Assembly: GCF_025716875.1 (NCBI RefSeq)
Contig: NZ_JAOVZB010000001.1
Span: 248,001 to 312,000, forward strand
DNA length: 64,000 bases
Source: Marinomonas sargassi
GTDB lineage: Bacteria; Pseudomonadota; Gammaproteobacteria; Pseudomonadales; Marinomonadaceae
Reading direction: 5' to 3'
Part shown: positions 55,868 to 64,000 of the stretch, in pieces
How positions within the stretch are numbered: position 1 is the stretch's first letter
Layout of the letters: each line of letters opens with the position of its first letter
Translations under genes and position numbers: made by a program
The notes under the pieces: model-generated
Seen by the model: only the letters and a program-made list of their open reading frames with translations
The model's database searches: none
What the model was told of the DNA's origin: nothing

Positions 55868-56932
55868 TCAGCGTAATTTATTCAAAAATTTAAACACTTT
55901 TGTAGGTACAGAACGTCGCCGACTATTTTTATAATCGTACAGCCGCTCATCTGCAATTTTCAATAAATGCTTATAGTTATTAGGCTTATCTGACAACATG
56001 CTTGCACTACCATAACTAATCGTAATTGGTACTAGGTTAGATTTATACCTCAGTGGATTAGCTTGTAAATACTCTTGTGTCTTTTCCGCAATCAAAGCCG
56101 CTGTATCCGATGACTTCCCTGGAACAACAAAAACGAACTCATCTCCAGCAAAGCGAAACACCAAGCCCTGCTTATTGACTGACCTCAATAAACGCCTAGC
56201 AATATATTCTAGAACCTCATCTCCACAATTGTGCCCCAAGGTATCGTTGATTGCCTTAAAAGCATCACAGTCGATAAAAACAACCGTTAAATCACGTCCC
56301 TGCTTTTTAGATCGTATAAATTCACGCTCTAGCATCAGTTCAAGTTGGCGACGATTCAACAGCCCTGTCAACGAATCACGCGTAGCTAAGTATTCAAGTT
56401 TTTCTCGTGCCGTGACATTACTAAGGCAAATAGAAATTTTTATGGCTAACTGATCAAGCAAAAAAGTGTCTTTTGTCGTAGCGTCATAACGACTGCTATC
56501 TGAATCAGCCTGACAGAATAAGCCTACTAATTCTCCATCTATGGTTAGGGGTGAAATAGCAACAGAAGAAACAATGTGACGGTAGGTTTCAGGAATAATG
56601 GATAAGCACTGGGGCATATCGGAGTTTATCAATATTGTTTTGTTACTCGACTTTATTATATCTACCATTGAACGGCGAGGAGTAAACAATACTCGATCAC
56701 GTAAATCAGGCAGTTTTTCTAAGCTTTCAACTAGATGAGAGAGCGGCGCCTCTGGGATTAGATTAATCCATACATAAGGAACACAGAATTGCTTTTGAAC
56801 TTCTTTAGTCAAAGTTGAAACAAATTGATCACAACGCCCAATAGAAAGAATACAGCGCTCTATTTCAAAAAACTTGCGTGCAATTTCTTCGTTGTGCCTA
56901 ACATTGTCTATCAATTCATTGATGTCATGCAT
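55868..56932 (-). CDS. Diguanylate-cyclase-like protein with GAF/DUF484-like sensor
   Basis: A 354-residue protein with an N-terminal GAF/DUF484-like region (about 20-170: VSSVAISPLTIDGELVGLF) and a C-terminal GGDEF domain (about 178-340: LATRDSLTGLLNRRQLE, TVVFIDCDAFKAINDTLGH). GGDEF enzymes make c-di-GMP. The active-site loop reads AGDEF (262-266) instead of GGDEF, a variant that is active in some enzymes. The usual RxxD inhibitory site is not seen; RSVN is at 250-253. No membrane segment. Not obviously part of an operon. Confidence 0.9.
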   Translation of the reverse strand: MHDINELIDNVRHNEEIARKFFEIERCILSIGRCDQFVSTLTKEVQKQFCVPYVWINLIPEAPLSHLVESLEKLPDLRDRVLFTPRRSMVDIIKSSNKTILINSDMPQCLSIIPETYRHIVSSVAISPLTIDGELVGLFCQADSDSSRYDATTKDTFLLDQLAIKISICLSNVTAREKLEYLATRDSLTGLLNRRQLELMLEREFIRSKKQGRDLTVVFIDCDAFKAINDTLGHNCGDEVLEYIARRLLRSVNKQGLVFRFAGDEFVFVVPGKSSDTAALIAEKTQEYLQANPLRYKSNLVPITISYGSASMLSDKPNNYKHLLKIADERLYDYKNSRRRSVPTKVFKFLNKLR

Positions 56933-57244
56933 TCATATGCCTTACCGCACAATTATCCAGAGTTTAACGAATCATCTCAGGCGTTTGCCATATATGAAAG
57001 TGGTAGTCCACCTTCTCTCAATACAATATTACGACGCTTATCCAATTAGAACCATACAATGGCAAAGATATCTCAGTTTAGCAGACAAAAAATAACAATA
57101 AATCATCTGATTAGCCCACTAAAGCCCCATATGCAGTTTAATTCTAATTGTTTATACATTTCACCGATTACCTAATGCTTTTTAATTAAGAAAATACAAT
57201 CGCAGCCGATATCAATATCGAAAGCAATGGCACTCAGGTAAAAG
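56933..57244. other. Intergenic region upstream of diguanylate-cyclase-like gene
   Basis: About 310 bases between divergent genes. Two overlapping 73-74-codon frames (56825-57095, plus strand) overlap the cyclase gene antisense and look spurious. No promoter, terminator or RNA was recognised. Confidence 0.5.
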
Positions 57245-57568
57245 ATGAACATTAGACAAATTGTTGAAACACAAGTCACCCAAAGCGCCAAAACCAGCCC
57301 AGTCATGTCTGGTAATGCCAATTTCGCTTTGATGATGAGTCTTTTTAGCCAGCCTGGCCCCTCGATCGTCAACAATCAAGATACCTTAAACAAGCATGAG
57401 CCCCATGCCATCACTCGTCCTATTCAACTGTCCCAAGGTCTATCAGGGGATCCCATCGCAAATATTGCTCTTATTAAAGCACTGAGTAATGAACCTTTAG
57501 CGACAGGGCAAGCGTATCAACACGATATAATTGATACTGTTGAACAACAAATACACTATAGCGCTTAG
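57245..57568 (+). CDS. Hypothetical protein with internal repeat
   Basis: A 107-residue protein not recognised as any family. No signal peptide or membrane segment is evident. Two related segments stand out: NANFALMMSLFSQP (24-37) and IANIALIKALSNEP (71-84), each a short amphipathic helix-like stretch ending in Pro. The ATG has AGGTAAAAG just upstream, a fair ribosome binding site. The gene stands between the diguanylate-cyclase-like gene and the DUF3080 gene, and faces the latter with a 4-base gap. It might be a small cytoplasmic adaptor, but nothing shows this. Confidence 0.55.
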   Translation: MNIRQIVETQVTQSAKTSPVMSGNANFALMMSLFSQPGPSIVNNQDTLNKHEPHAITRPIQLSQGLSGDPIANIALIKALSNEPLATGQAYQHDIIDTVEQQIHYSA

Positions 57569-57572
57569 ATAG

Positions 57573-58583
57573 TTAACCTTTAGTATTGGAAGCAATTCTG
57601 ACCGAACAGGTTTCAAACACTCGAGTCCAAGCTCTAGCGTGTTTCTGAGAGGCAAGCTGATACTGTCGCCAAATACCTACTTCAGAGTTCATAAGAAATA
57701 TTTCTAAATATTCACGAAAGCTGTTACTAAAATTACCCATTTCAATTAATTCATTAAGACGAGGCAATACTCCATAAGCACTTGTATGAATACGCCCCAT
57801 ATAAGGCTGAATGACTTCGACATAATGTTGCTTAAATTGCTGACGTAAATAATTCAGAGGCGTGCCACACACCTCAGTATCCGTCGCATCGAGAGCATTA
57901 GATACCTGATTCAGATACTGAGTAATCCTTACCAAACTATAAAGTAGTCGGCCTGCGTATTCACTATCCATCAAGGTCTTCAGATCATTTTCAAAAGTAT
58001 TACCATTGATATTAGGAGCGCTCTGCAACACCTTCCCCAAACCTATAAATCGATCCAGCGCAGCTAATAACTCCAGATCGCTTCCAGAGCTATAATTCAT
58101 AGGTAAAAAACCATTGGAAAGACTAAAGAATGCCTCTCCTTCAGCGCTATCAAACAAGGCATTAGCAAACGCAATAGGCAGTTCTTGACGTTTTTGATTT
58201 ACAACAGTATCTAATTTTCTAGACAAATCTGCGTCTTTTATTTCGCAAGATTCAATCGCTTTAATAATATCCAACTCATATAAAAAACGCTGGCTATTGG
58301 GCATCACCTTACCGAGAATACTATTCTTTTGACCAACCACATGACCCACATCACATTGCTGTAGAGATAAAAAGTCCAACAGGCCAATATCAAATTGAGA
58401 TAGATTGTTTTGGCGATACCTTTTCGAAGGCAAGCCATTAGGTAGAGAAACTTCTGGTACAGAAATAGAAATGTATTTAGAACGATCTAAATCGGTAACA
58501 TATTGAGCTAAAACATCTTCAGTCTTAAAACGGGAGTCACATCCTGTTACGACAAACAGTATAATAAGCCATAATGCATTCAT
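57573..58583 (-). CDS. DUF3080-family lipoprotein
   Basis: The ATG at 58583 gives MNALWLIILFVVTGCDSRF and about 336 residues, starting with a lipoprotein signal ending in TGC; an ATG 13 codons upstream overlaps the divergent thioesterase gene and is less likely. The rest is mainly helical (LLDFLSLQQCDVGHVVGQKNS, GEAFFSLSNGFLPMNYSS), matching DUF3080, an uncharacterised family of gammaproteobacterial lipoproteins. It is divergent from the thioesterase gene across 22 bases. Confidence 0.82.
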   Translation of the reverse strand: MNALWLIILFVVTGCDSRFKTEDVLAQYVTDLDRSKYISISVPEVSLPNGLPSKRYRQNNLSQFDIGLLDFLSLQQCDVGHVVGQKNSILGKVMPNSQRFLYELDIIKAIESCEIKDADLSRKLDTVVNQKRQELPIAFANALFDSAEGEAFFSLSNGFLPMNYSSGSDLELLAALDRFIGLGKVLQSAPNINGNTFENDLKTLMDSEYAGRLLYSLVRITQYLNQVSNALDATDTEVCGTPLNYLRQQFKQHYVEVIQPYMGRIHTSAYGVLPRLNELIEMGNFSNSFREYLEIFLMNSEVGIWRQYQLASQKHARAWTRVFETCSVRIASNTKG

Positions 58584-58605
58584 CGAAATAAAAGGTTGTA
58601 TCAAC

Positions 58606-59010
58606 ATGAATAAGCTACTCATTCAAAAGCGTGAAGACATCTCCGAAACACGTGTCGCAAAGATGGTTTTTCCTGCAACAACAAACCACTACGACACCCT
58701 ATTTGGAGGAATAGCTCTGCAATGGATGGATGAAGTGGCTTATATCTCAGCCACCCGCTTTTCAAGAAAGCCCATGGTAACCATCTCTACAGAACAGGTC
58801 GATTTCAAACATCCCATTCCTTCAGGAATATTAATAGAGCTTGTTGCACGGGTTGTAAAAGTAGGTCGCACTTCTTTAAAGGTCGAGGTATCAATCTTTC
58901 TTGAGGAATTAGACAGCGATAAAACGACCAAAGCGATCACAGGTCATTTTAATTTTGTCGCAGTGGATGAAAATAAAAAGCCTACACCCATCTTTGAAGA
59001 AGAGATATAA
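58606..59010 (+). CDS. Acyl-CoA thioesterase (hotdog fold, YciA-like)
   Basis: A 134-residue hotdog-fold thioesterase that hydrolyses acyl-CoA in the cytoplasm. The family signature NHYDTLFGGIALQWMDEVAYISATRFS (about 26-52) carries the conserved Asn and Asp residues, and HPIPSGILIELVARVVKVG follows. It lacks any membrane or signal sequence. The exact chain length specificity is unknown. It ends at a bidirectional terminator. Confidence 0.9.
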   Translation: MNKLLIQKREDISETRVAKMVFPATTNHYDTLFGGIALQWMDEVAYISATRFSRKPMVTISTEQVDFKHPIPSGILIELVARVVKVGRTSLKVEVSIFLEELDSDKTTKAITGHFNFVAVDENKKPTPIFEEEI

Positions 59011-59028
59011 AACTAACTCTCATCATAA

Positions 59029-59070
59029 AAACAGGCGGTGAAAATTAAATGCTTTATTCACCACCTGTTT
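59029..59070. terminator. Bidirectional terminator, thioesterase / LPP20-like
   Basis: AAACAGGCGGTGAA (59029-59042) pairs with TTCACCACCTGTTT (59057-59070) with one mismatch, between convergent genes. Confidence 0.75.
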
Positions 59071-59079
59071 AGCGAAATA

Positions 59080-59664
59080 TTAATAACGTTTCGCTATTTC
59101 TTCTGCTAACTCATCAAAGCTTTTTTCTGCTTCTAGTTTTTGAAACAGTGCCGCTTCATTTCTCATGGAAGTACGTAAGATGCTCTCAGCAACACCTTCA
59201 GCTTGTGAAGGGTCTAAACCAACTAAGACGACTAAACCACCAGATGGGGTTGGCATTTGACGAATGACTTGTGAGCCAATTAATTGCTGCTCCGTTACTT
59301 GTTTTGTCACAACAGAATTAACACGATCCACCGTTTCCGCATCACCCGCACCAGTTGTTTCGACGTATTGCTTCACCATATTTTGCAGATCAACACTCAG
59401 TACTTGTGCTAGCTCAACCCTTGCTGCTGTCGCCGCCATTTGCTTCATGTAATTTGGTCCAGCGGCAGACTTCTCGCTATAACCCACAGCAGACAAGGCT
59501 ACACCTTCAACTGGCGCACCACATACCCAATTTGGTGCTGCTTGGTTAGAGCCATCAGCGAAGACACAATCTGGAACCGCGACAGTTGGTGATTTCTCAG
59601 CATCTTTACTACAAGCTACCAAAGCGACACTTAACGCTAATAGACTTAAAATTTTCAACTTCAT
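59080..59664 (-). CDS. LPP20-family lipoprotein
   Basis: A 194-residue precursor with a lipoprotein signal (MKLKILSLLALSVALVACSK; Cys at about 18). A Cys pair (PDCVF, WVCGAP) follows, then the LPP20-type domain: SAVGYSEKSAAGPNYMKQMAATAARVELAQVL and LIGSQVIRQMPTPSGGLVVLVGLD. LPP20-like proteins are outer-membrane or periplasmic, with no clear biochemical role; in some bacteria homologues are near flagellar genes. Here the gene stands alone between the thioesterase and pnp terminators. Confidence 0.82.
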   Translation of the reverse strand: MKLKILSLLALSVALVACSKDAEKSPTVAVPDCVFADGSNQAAPNWVCGAPVEGVALSAVGYSEKSAAGPNYMKQMAATAARVELAQVLSVDLQNMVKQYVETTGAGDAETVDRVNSVVTKQVTEQQLIGSQVIRQMPTPSGGLVVLVGLDPSQAEGVAESILRTSMRNEAALFQKLEAEKSFDELAEEIAKRY

Positions 59665-59744
59665 TCTATTTCCCTTTATTTATAATTAAGCCAACCGTTT
59701 CAGTTAAACAGCAATAGAAACAGTGTAGTCATTTTACAGGCAAT

Positions 59745-59775
59745 AAAAAAGGGCGCTATTCAATAGCGCCCTTTT
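59745..59775 (-). terminator. Rho-independent terminator after pnp
   Basis: AAAAGGGCGCTATT pairs with AATAGCGCCCTTTT around position 59761, followed by T6 on the minus strand, directly after the pnp stop. Confidence 0.93.
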
Positions 59776-59793
59776 AATCAACCCAATGGAAGA

Positions 59794-61902
59794 TTATTCA
59801 GAAAAGTTTGCTTTATCTTCTTCTGTCACATCTTTCATAGAAAGTTTGATACGACCACGTGCATCAACATCTAGTACTTTAACGATAACTTCTTGACCTT
59901 CTGATAAGAAGTCAGTCACTGCACGAATACGCTCTTCAGCAATTTGTGAAATGTGAACTAAACCGTCTTTACCTGGCAAGATGTTCACGAATGCACCGAA
60001 TTCAGCTAAACGAACAACAGTACCTTTGTACAATTTGTCCACTTCTGCTTCAGCCGTGATTTCATGGATTTTCAACAATGCTGCATCTGATGCTGCTTTA
60101 TCAGCGGCATAAATACGTACTGTACCATCATCATCAAGGTCGATAGAGGCACCTGTTTCTTCTGTGATAGAGCGGATTGTTGCACCGCCTTTACCGATGA
60201 CATCACGGATTTTTTCAGGATCAATTTTGATTGTCGCCATTGAAGGAGCGTTTGGAGACACTTCTGGACGAGCGTAACCAATTGTTTTCGCCATTTCACG
60301 AAGGATATGAGTACGAGCTTCAAGCGCTTGGCTTAGAGCGATATCCATAATTTCTTCGTTGATACCTTCAATTTTGATGTCCATTTGCAGTGCAGTAATA
60401 CCTTCTTCAGTACCTGCTACTTTAAAGTCCATATCACCTAGGTGATCTTCGTCACCCAAGATATCAGTCAAGACAGCAAAGCCGTCGTCTTCTTTGATAA
60501 GACCCATTGCAATACCTGCAACTGGCGCTTTTAGAGGAACACCTGCGTCCATCATAGAAAGAGATGCACCACATACAGAAGCCATTGAGCTTGAACCGTT
60601 TGATTCTGTAATTTCAGATACGATACGGATTGTGTATGGGAACTCATCTTCAGTAGGAAGAACAGCTTGTACACCACGACGAGCTAGACGACCATGACCA
60701 ATTTCACGACGACCAACACCACCCATACGGCCACATTCACCCACAGAGTATGGAGGGAAGTTGTAGTGCAACATGAAGCTGTCTTTGCTTTCGCCAGCTA
60801 AGCCATCAGACATTTGTGCGTCACGGCTTGTACCAAGAGTACAAGTTGCAATCGCTTGAGTTTCACCACGTGTAAACAAAGAAGAGCCGTGAGTCTTGCT
60901 CAACATACCTACTTCAACATTAATTGGGCGAACTGTCTTGTTGTCACGACCATCAATACGAGGCTGACCATCAATAACACGGCGACGAACAGTACGTTTC
61001 TCAAGTTTAGAGAAAGCACCTGTTACGTCTGCTTCAGTAACTTCACCCTCTTCAGAAACAAGAGCAGCAACCGCAGCTTCACGAACTTCGCCTAATTTAG
61101 CGTAGCGCGCCATTTTTTCACTGATGCCGTAAGCTTCTTCGATTTGTGCTGCATAACCTGTTTCTAGGGCTTCAGCCAAAGTAGCATTTGCTGGCTCTGC
61201 TTCCCATTCCCAACGAGGTTTGCCTGCTTCTGCTGCGAACTCTGCAATAGCAGAAATAGCAGATTGCATTTCTTTATGAGCATAAAGAACCGCACCTAGC
61301 ATTTCATCTTCAGTCAATTCTTGTGCTTCAGATTCCACCATAAGTACGGCATCTTTTGTACCCGCTACTACCATGTCTAGTAGAGAGCCTTCTAATGCAG
61401 AATAGCTTGGGTTAAGAACATAACCAGACTCGTCGTTAAAACCAACGCGAGCAGCACCAATTGGGCCATTGAATGGAATGCCAGAAATAGTCAATGCAGC
61501 AGATGTTGCTAACATTGCAGCAATATCTGCATCTAAATCAGTGTTTGTTGACATAACAGTACAAACAACCTGAACTTCGTTCATGAAACCTTTAGGAAAC
61601 AATGGACGAATAGGACGGTCAATCAAACGAGATGTTAGTGTTTCTTTTTCAGAAGGACGACCTTCACGCTTTAAGAAACCACCAGGAATTTTACCAACGG
61701 CATAAGCACGCTCTTGGTAATGAACAGACAATGGGAAGAAGTCTTGACCTGGTTTAGCTGACTTAGCACCAACAACAGTAGCAAGTACTTGTGCATCGCC
61801 AATAGTACATAGAACAGCACCGGTTGCTTGACGAGCAATACGACCTGTTTCTAGAGTTACGGTATCGTTACCGAACTGGAAAGTTTTTGTAGTAATACTC
61901 AC
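59794..61902 (-). CDS. pnp: Polyribonucleotide nucleotidyltransferase (PNPase)
   Basis: PNPase degrades RNA 3' to 5' by phosphorolysis, as a trimer and within the degradosome. The start is taken as the GTG at 61902 ([20 protein letters not shown]), which has AAGGA 6 bases upstream; the frame stays open for 13 codons beyond. 702 residues. Two RNase PH domains ([30 protein letters not shown] core), a KH domain ([21 protein letters not shown], about 545-610) and an S1 domain ([28 protein letters not shown]) are all present. Confidence 0.97.
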   Translation of the reverse strand: MSITTKTFQFGNDTVTLETGRIARQATGAVLCTIGDAQVLATVVGAKSAKPGQDFFPLSVHYQERAYAVGKIPGGFLKREGRPSEKETLTSRLIDRPIRPLFPKGFMNEVQVVCTVMSTNTDLDADIAAMLATSAALTISGIPFNGPIGAARVGFNDESGYVLNPSYSALEGSLLDMVVAGTKDAVLMVESEAQELTEDEMLGAVLYAHKEMQSAISAIAEFAAEAGKPRWEWEAEPANATLAEALETGYAAQIEEAYGISEKMARYAKLGEVREAAVAALVSEEGEVTEADVTGAFSKLEKRTVRRRVIDGQPRIDGRDNKTVRPINVEVGMLSKTHGSSLFTRGETQAIATCTLGTSRDAQMSDGLAGESKDSFMLHYNFPPYSVGECGRMGGVGRREIGHGRLARRGVQAVLPTEDEFPYTIRIVSEITESNGSSSMASVCGASLSMMDAGVPLKAPVAGIAMGLIKEDDGFAVLTDILGDEDHLGDMDFKVAGTEEGITALQMDIKIEGINEEIMDIALSQALEARTHILREMAKTIGYARPEVSPNAPSMATIKIDPEKIRDVIGKGGATIRSITEETGASIDLDDDGTVRIYAADKAASDAALLKIHEITAEAEVDKLYKGTVVRLAEFGAFVNILPGKDGLVHISQIAEERIRAVTDFLSEGQEVIVKVLDVDARGRIKLSMKDVTEEDKANFSE

Positions 61903-61934
61903 ACGTATTCCTTTTCTTTTTAAAAATGTCTTTT

Positions 61935-62035
61935 CTCCCAAAGACCTCTTTTAAAGCCAGTACTCATATAAATTCTCAATAACCTTTTAAGGAAAAGTAA
62001 AAAACTTATATGAAGTACAGGCTGTCCCTTGGGAG
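61935..62035 (-). promoter_or_regulatory. Long hairpin in pnp leader (likely RNase III/PNPase autoregulatory site)
   Basis: About 100 bases can fold into one long imperfect stem: CTCCCAAAGAC (61935-61945) with GTCCCTTGGGAG (62024-62035), then AGCC-A-GTACT-ATATAA with its partner TTATAT-AGTAC-A-GGCT further in. It lies between the rpsO terminator and pnp. In E. coli the pnp leader at this position forms a long duplex that RNase III cuts, allowing PNPase to repress its own synthesis; the same control is inferred here. Confidence 0.8.
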
Positions 62036-62041
62036 TCCAAT

Positions 62042-62073
62042 AAAAAAAGGGCCATAATATTTTATGGCCCTTT
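62042..62073 (-). terminator. Rho-independent terminator after rpsO
   Basis: AAAGGGCCATAA (62046-62057) pairs with TTATGGCCCTTT (62062-62073), with T7 after it on the minus strand. It lies 8 bases after the rpsO stop and separates rpsO from pnp, as in E. coli. Confidence 0.92.
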
Positions 62074-62081
62074 CTTAAGTC

Positions 62082-62351
62082 TTAGCGACGTAGACCTAGT
62101 TTTTTAGTCAAACTAGTGTAACGAGCTGCATCTTTACGCTTCAAGTAATCCAACAATTTACGACGTTGGTTTACCATGCGGATTAGACCGCGACGTGAGT
62201 GATGGTCGTGAATGTGAGCTTTAAAGTGATCTTGTAGACCAACGATGTTCTTAGTCAACAAAGCGACTTGAACTTCAGGAGAACCTGTATCACCTTCAGC
62301 TACTTGAAATTCTTTAACCAACGCTGCTTTTTCTTCTGCAGACAATGCCAT
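62082..62351 (-). CDS. rpsO: 30S ribosomal protein S15
   Basis: S15 binds the 16S rRNA central domain early in assembly. The 89-residue protein has [56 protein letters not shown] and the end LGLRR, standard for the family. GGAGATATA lies just upstream of the ATG. It follows truB by 86 bases. Confidence 0.98.
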   Translation of the reverse strand: MALSAEEKAALVKEFQVAEGDTGSPEVQVALLTKNIVGLQDHFKAHIHDHHSRRGLIRMVNQRRKLLDYLKRKDAARYTSLTKKLGLRR

Positions 62352-62437
62352 AATCTATATCTCCAAATTAATATGCTATTTAAGAATAAAGGATAGCCGA
62401 GCATATTTTCAGTTACCCTAAGTGAGCTATTCTAACA

Positions 62438-63376
62438 CTAAAAATTAGTTAACTCACTGGTATTTACCAGCCTATGGGGCTTAATTACACTACCTTTTAG
62501 CACTCCTAAGCCTAAAAAACGCTGAGTCGCTTGATCATACATTCTAAATAGCACACCTTCATCAGTAGGTACTGAAAGATCCGCATGAGAAACGGTACGA
62601 CCAAACAGCATTTCTCTCGTATGCTGAGATGACAATTCTACCCTATCCAAATGTTCAACGGCAGTATCCATCGTCATTAATTTGGTGTCTAGAATCTCCT
62701 CACCCTGCTCTGCTAACGCTTCAAATTCTTCTAACGTCAACATACCCTCAGGAGAATAACCTGCTGTCGAAATTCGATGTAAAGAGTGCAAATGCGCACC
62801 GCAGCCAAGCGCTTCACCTATGTCTTCACCAATGGTGCGAATATAAGTGCCTTTGCTACATTGAATATCTAACGTCAGAGTATTCGCTGTTCTAGAAACA
62901 AGAGTGATATTAGAAATCGTCACCTGACGGCGCTTTCTTTCGATCACTATGCCTTTTCGAGCGTATTCATAAAGGGGTTTACCTTCATGCTTTAACGCTG
63001 AATACATAGGGGGAATTTGCTCGATATCGCCGCGAAAGCGGTTCAAGACAGACTCTAACTCTTCTTCTGTTAAATCAGGAACAACTTCTTCAGTCAAAAT
63101 ATCGCCTTCACGGTCTCCCGTTGTGGTTCTTTGACCTAATCTAATGCAAGTGAGATAACGCTTATCAGCGTCTAAAAGGAATTGAGAAAACTTAGTGGCT
63201 TCCCCCAAACATAAAGGCAACATTCCTGTTGCCAGTGGGTCAAGAGCCCCTGTATGTCCAGCTTTCGCCGCCCTATAAAGACGACGAACTCGCTGTAATG
63301 CTTGGTTCGAGCTTAAACCGATAGGCTTGTTCAGTAAGACAATACCATCTAACGAGCGCCATTTTGTTTTAGACAT
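62438..63376 (-). CDS. truB: tRNA pseudouridine-55 synthase TruB
   Basis: TruB makes pseudouridine 55 in the T loop of tRNAs. The 312-residue protein contains DGIVLLNKPIGLSSNQALQ, KAGHTGALDPLATGMLPLCLGEATK with the catalytic Asp in GALDPLATG, and RFRGDIEQIPPMYSALKHEG, then SKGTYIRTIGEDIG and a C-terminal PUA-like region. Length is typical. It starts 9 bases after rbfA. Confidence 0.97.
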   Translation of the reverse strand: MSKTKWRSLDGIVLLNKPIGLSSNQALQRVRRLYRAAKAGHTGALDPLATGMLPLCLGEATKFSQFLLDADKRYLTCIRLGQRTTTGDREGDILTEEVVPDLTEEELESVLNRFRGDIEQIPPMYSALKHEGKPLYEYARKGIVIERKRRQVTISNITLVSRTANTLTLDIQCSKGTYIRTIGEDIGEALGCGAHLHSLHRISTAGYSPEGMLTLEEFEALAEQGEEILDTKLMTMDTAVEHLDRVELSSQHTREMLFGRTVSHADLSVPTDEGVLFRMYDQATQRFLGLGVLKGSVIKPHRLVNTSELTNF

Positions 63377-63385
63377 ACGAAGTAC

Positions 63386-63775
63386 TTACTCGTCTTGATT
63401 ACCGTTTTTCAACTCATCATCACGTATTGCATCGTCGATGATTGAAGACATTCTTGAACCATTGACCACACTCTGATCATAATGGAAACGCAAATGCGGC
63501 ATCACTCTGAGTTGTACTTCTTTCGCTAAGCGGCGACGTAAAAAACCTTTTGCACTATCAAGCGCAGCTTGGTTTTCTGCCAGCACTTCTGGCTGATCGT
63601 CTTTGCCAAGCACAGTGTAATACACATCTGCATAGCCTAAATCTTTTGCTACACGCACTTCGTTGATAGTAACCAACCCTAAGCGGGGGTCTTTTACTTC
63701 AAACTGGATAATAGAAGCCAGCTCCTTTTGGAGCTGGTCACCAATCCGACTTGTGCGACTAAATTCGCCTGCCAT
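63386..63775 (-). CDS. rbfA: Ribosome-binding factor A
   Basis: RbfA assists late 30S maturation. The 129-residue protein has the KH-like fold sequence FSRTSRIGDQLQKELASIIQ, EVKDPRLGLVTINEVRVAKDLGYADVYYTV and MPHLRFHYDQSVVNGSRMSSIID. Length matches the family. It lies 12 bases after infB. Confidence 0.96.
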   Translation of the reverse strand: MAGEFSRTSRIGDQLQKELASIIQFEVKDPRLGLVTINEVRVAKDLGYADVYYTVLGKDDQPEVLAENQAALDSAKGFLRRRLAKEVQLRVMPHLRFHYDQSVVNGSRMSSIIDDAIRDDELKNGNQDE

Positions 63776-63787
63776 GATCTTGTCCTA

Positions 63788-64000
63788 TTAAAGTGTACGC
63801 GCAACTTCGACGGTTTCGAAAACCTCGATCTTGTCGCCGACTTTGACATCGTTGTAGTTTTTCACACCGATACCACACTCAACGCCACGACCAACTTCGT
63901 TAACAGCATCTTTAAAGCGACGAAGTGATTCAAGCTCACCTTCATAAATAACAACGTCGTCACGTAGTACGCGAATCTGCTTGTTACGGTAAACAGTACC
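63788..64000 (-). CDS. infB: Translation initiation factor IF-2 (partial, C-terminal 70 residues)
   Basis: The gene runs off the right edge. The frame reads [42 protein letters not shown] and [17 protein letters not shown], the C-terminal domain (C2) of IF-2 that binds initiator tRNA, and ends at the TAA at 63788-63790. infB-rbfA-truB-rpsO-pnp is the conserved gene order. Confidence 0.97.
   Translation of the reverse strand, partial: GTVYRNKQIRVLRDDVVIYEGELESLRRFKDAVNEVGRGVECGIGVKNYNDVKVGDKIEVFETVEVARTL

Noticed and set aside
56825-57095. Two overlapping 73-74-codon plus-strand frames
   Set aside because: They overlap the diguanylate-cyclase-like gene antisense and have no similarity or ribosome binding site.
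1-64000. CRISPR array, insertion sequence or prophage
   Set aside because: No regularly spaced repeats, transposase, integrase or phage structural genes were seen on either strand.

Overview
The window reads as a chromosomal segment of a marine, polarly flagellated gammaproteobacterium. The gene order and protein sequences look most like the Oceanospirillales and recall Marinomonas, but this is a judgement from memory and not a database result. Housekeeping genes keep classical gammaproteobacterial linkages (infB-rbfA-truB-rpsO-pnp; tsaD facing rpsU-yqeY-dnaG-rpoD; lptD-surA-pdxA-rsmA-apaG-apaH). There is no transposase, phage gene, CRISPR array or rRNA.

Positions 1-25944 hold a flagellar region. 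From the left edge, all on the minus strand: the start of a pseudaminic-acid synthase gene (pseI), a Maf-type flagellin glycosyltransferase, fliT-like, fliS, fliD, flaG and a flagellin. A 1.5 kb non-coding stretch rich in inverted repeats follows, then a second flagellin, an HD-GYP-family protein with a damaged HD motif, flgL, flgK, and flgJ through flgB, cheR and cheV. Divergently on the plus strand lie flgA, flgM and flgN. Sequence matches to sigma-28 promoters (both flagellins, flgK, flgM) and sigma-54 promoters (flgB, more weakly flgF) fit the usual hierarchy. Hook and basal-body genes are made early with RpoN; filament, hook-junction and anti-sigma genes are made late with FliA.

Positions 26019-28458 contain tRNA-Arg(CCU) and a compact arsenic operon (arsH-acr3-arsC) preceded by an ArsR-like palindrome but with no arsR gene. 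Positions 28564-36263 carry osmC-like, trpC, trpD, trpG (no trpE), an MscS channel, gph, rpe, a DUF3530 protein and djlA. Positions 36391-45746 are the outer-membrane biogenesis, vitamin B6, ribosome and tRNA maturation cluster from lptD to cca, with folB and tsaD convergent to it. Positions 46167-52583 are the macromolecular-synthesis cluster rpsU-yqeY-dnaG-rpoD, with a long structured leader before rpsU, followed by a PIN-PhoH protein.

Positions 52653-55864 are a sugar catabolic operon glk-zwf-eda under a perfect HexR-type palindrome. Then come a diguanylate-cyclase-like protein, an orphan 107-residue protein, a DUF3080 lipoprotein, an acyl-CoA thioesterase and an LPP20-like lipoprotein. 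The window ends with pnp, rpsO, truB, rbfA and the 3' end of infB on the minus strand. A long imperfect hairpin lies in the pnp leader at the place where enterobacterial pnp mRNA is autoregulated.

No complete undescribed multi-gene system was recognised. The most unusual material is the inverted-repeat-rich gap between the flagellin genes, the degenerate HD-GYP protein inside the flagellar cluster, the domain-duplicated hook protein and the acidic-repeat L-ring protein.
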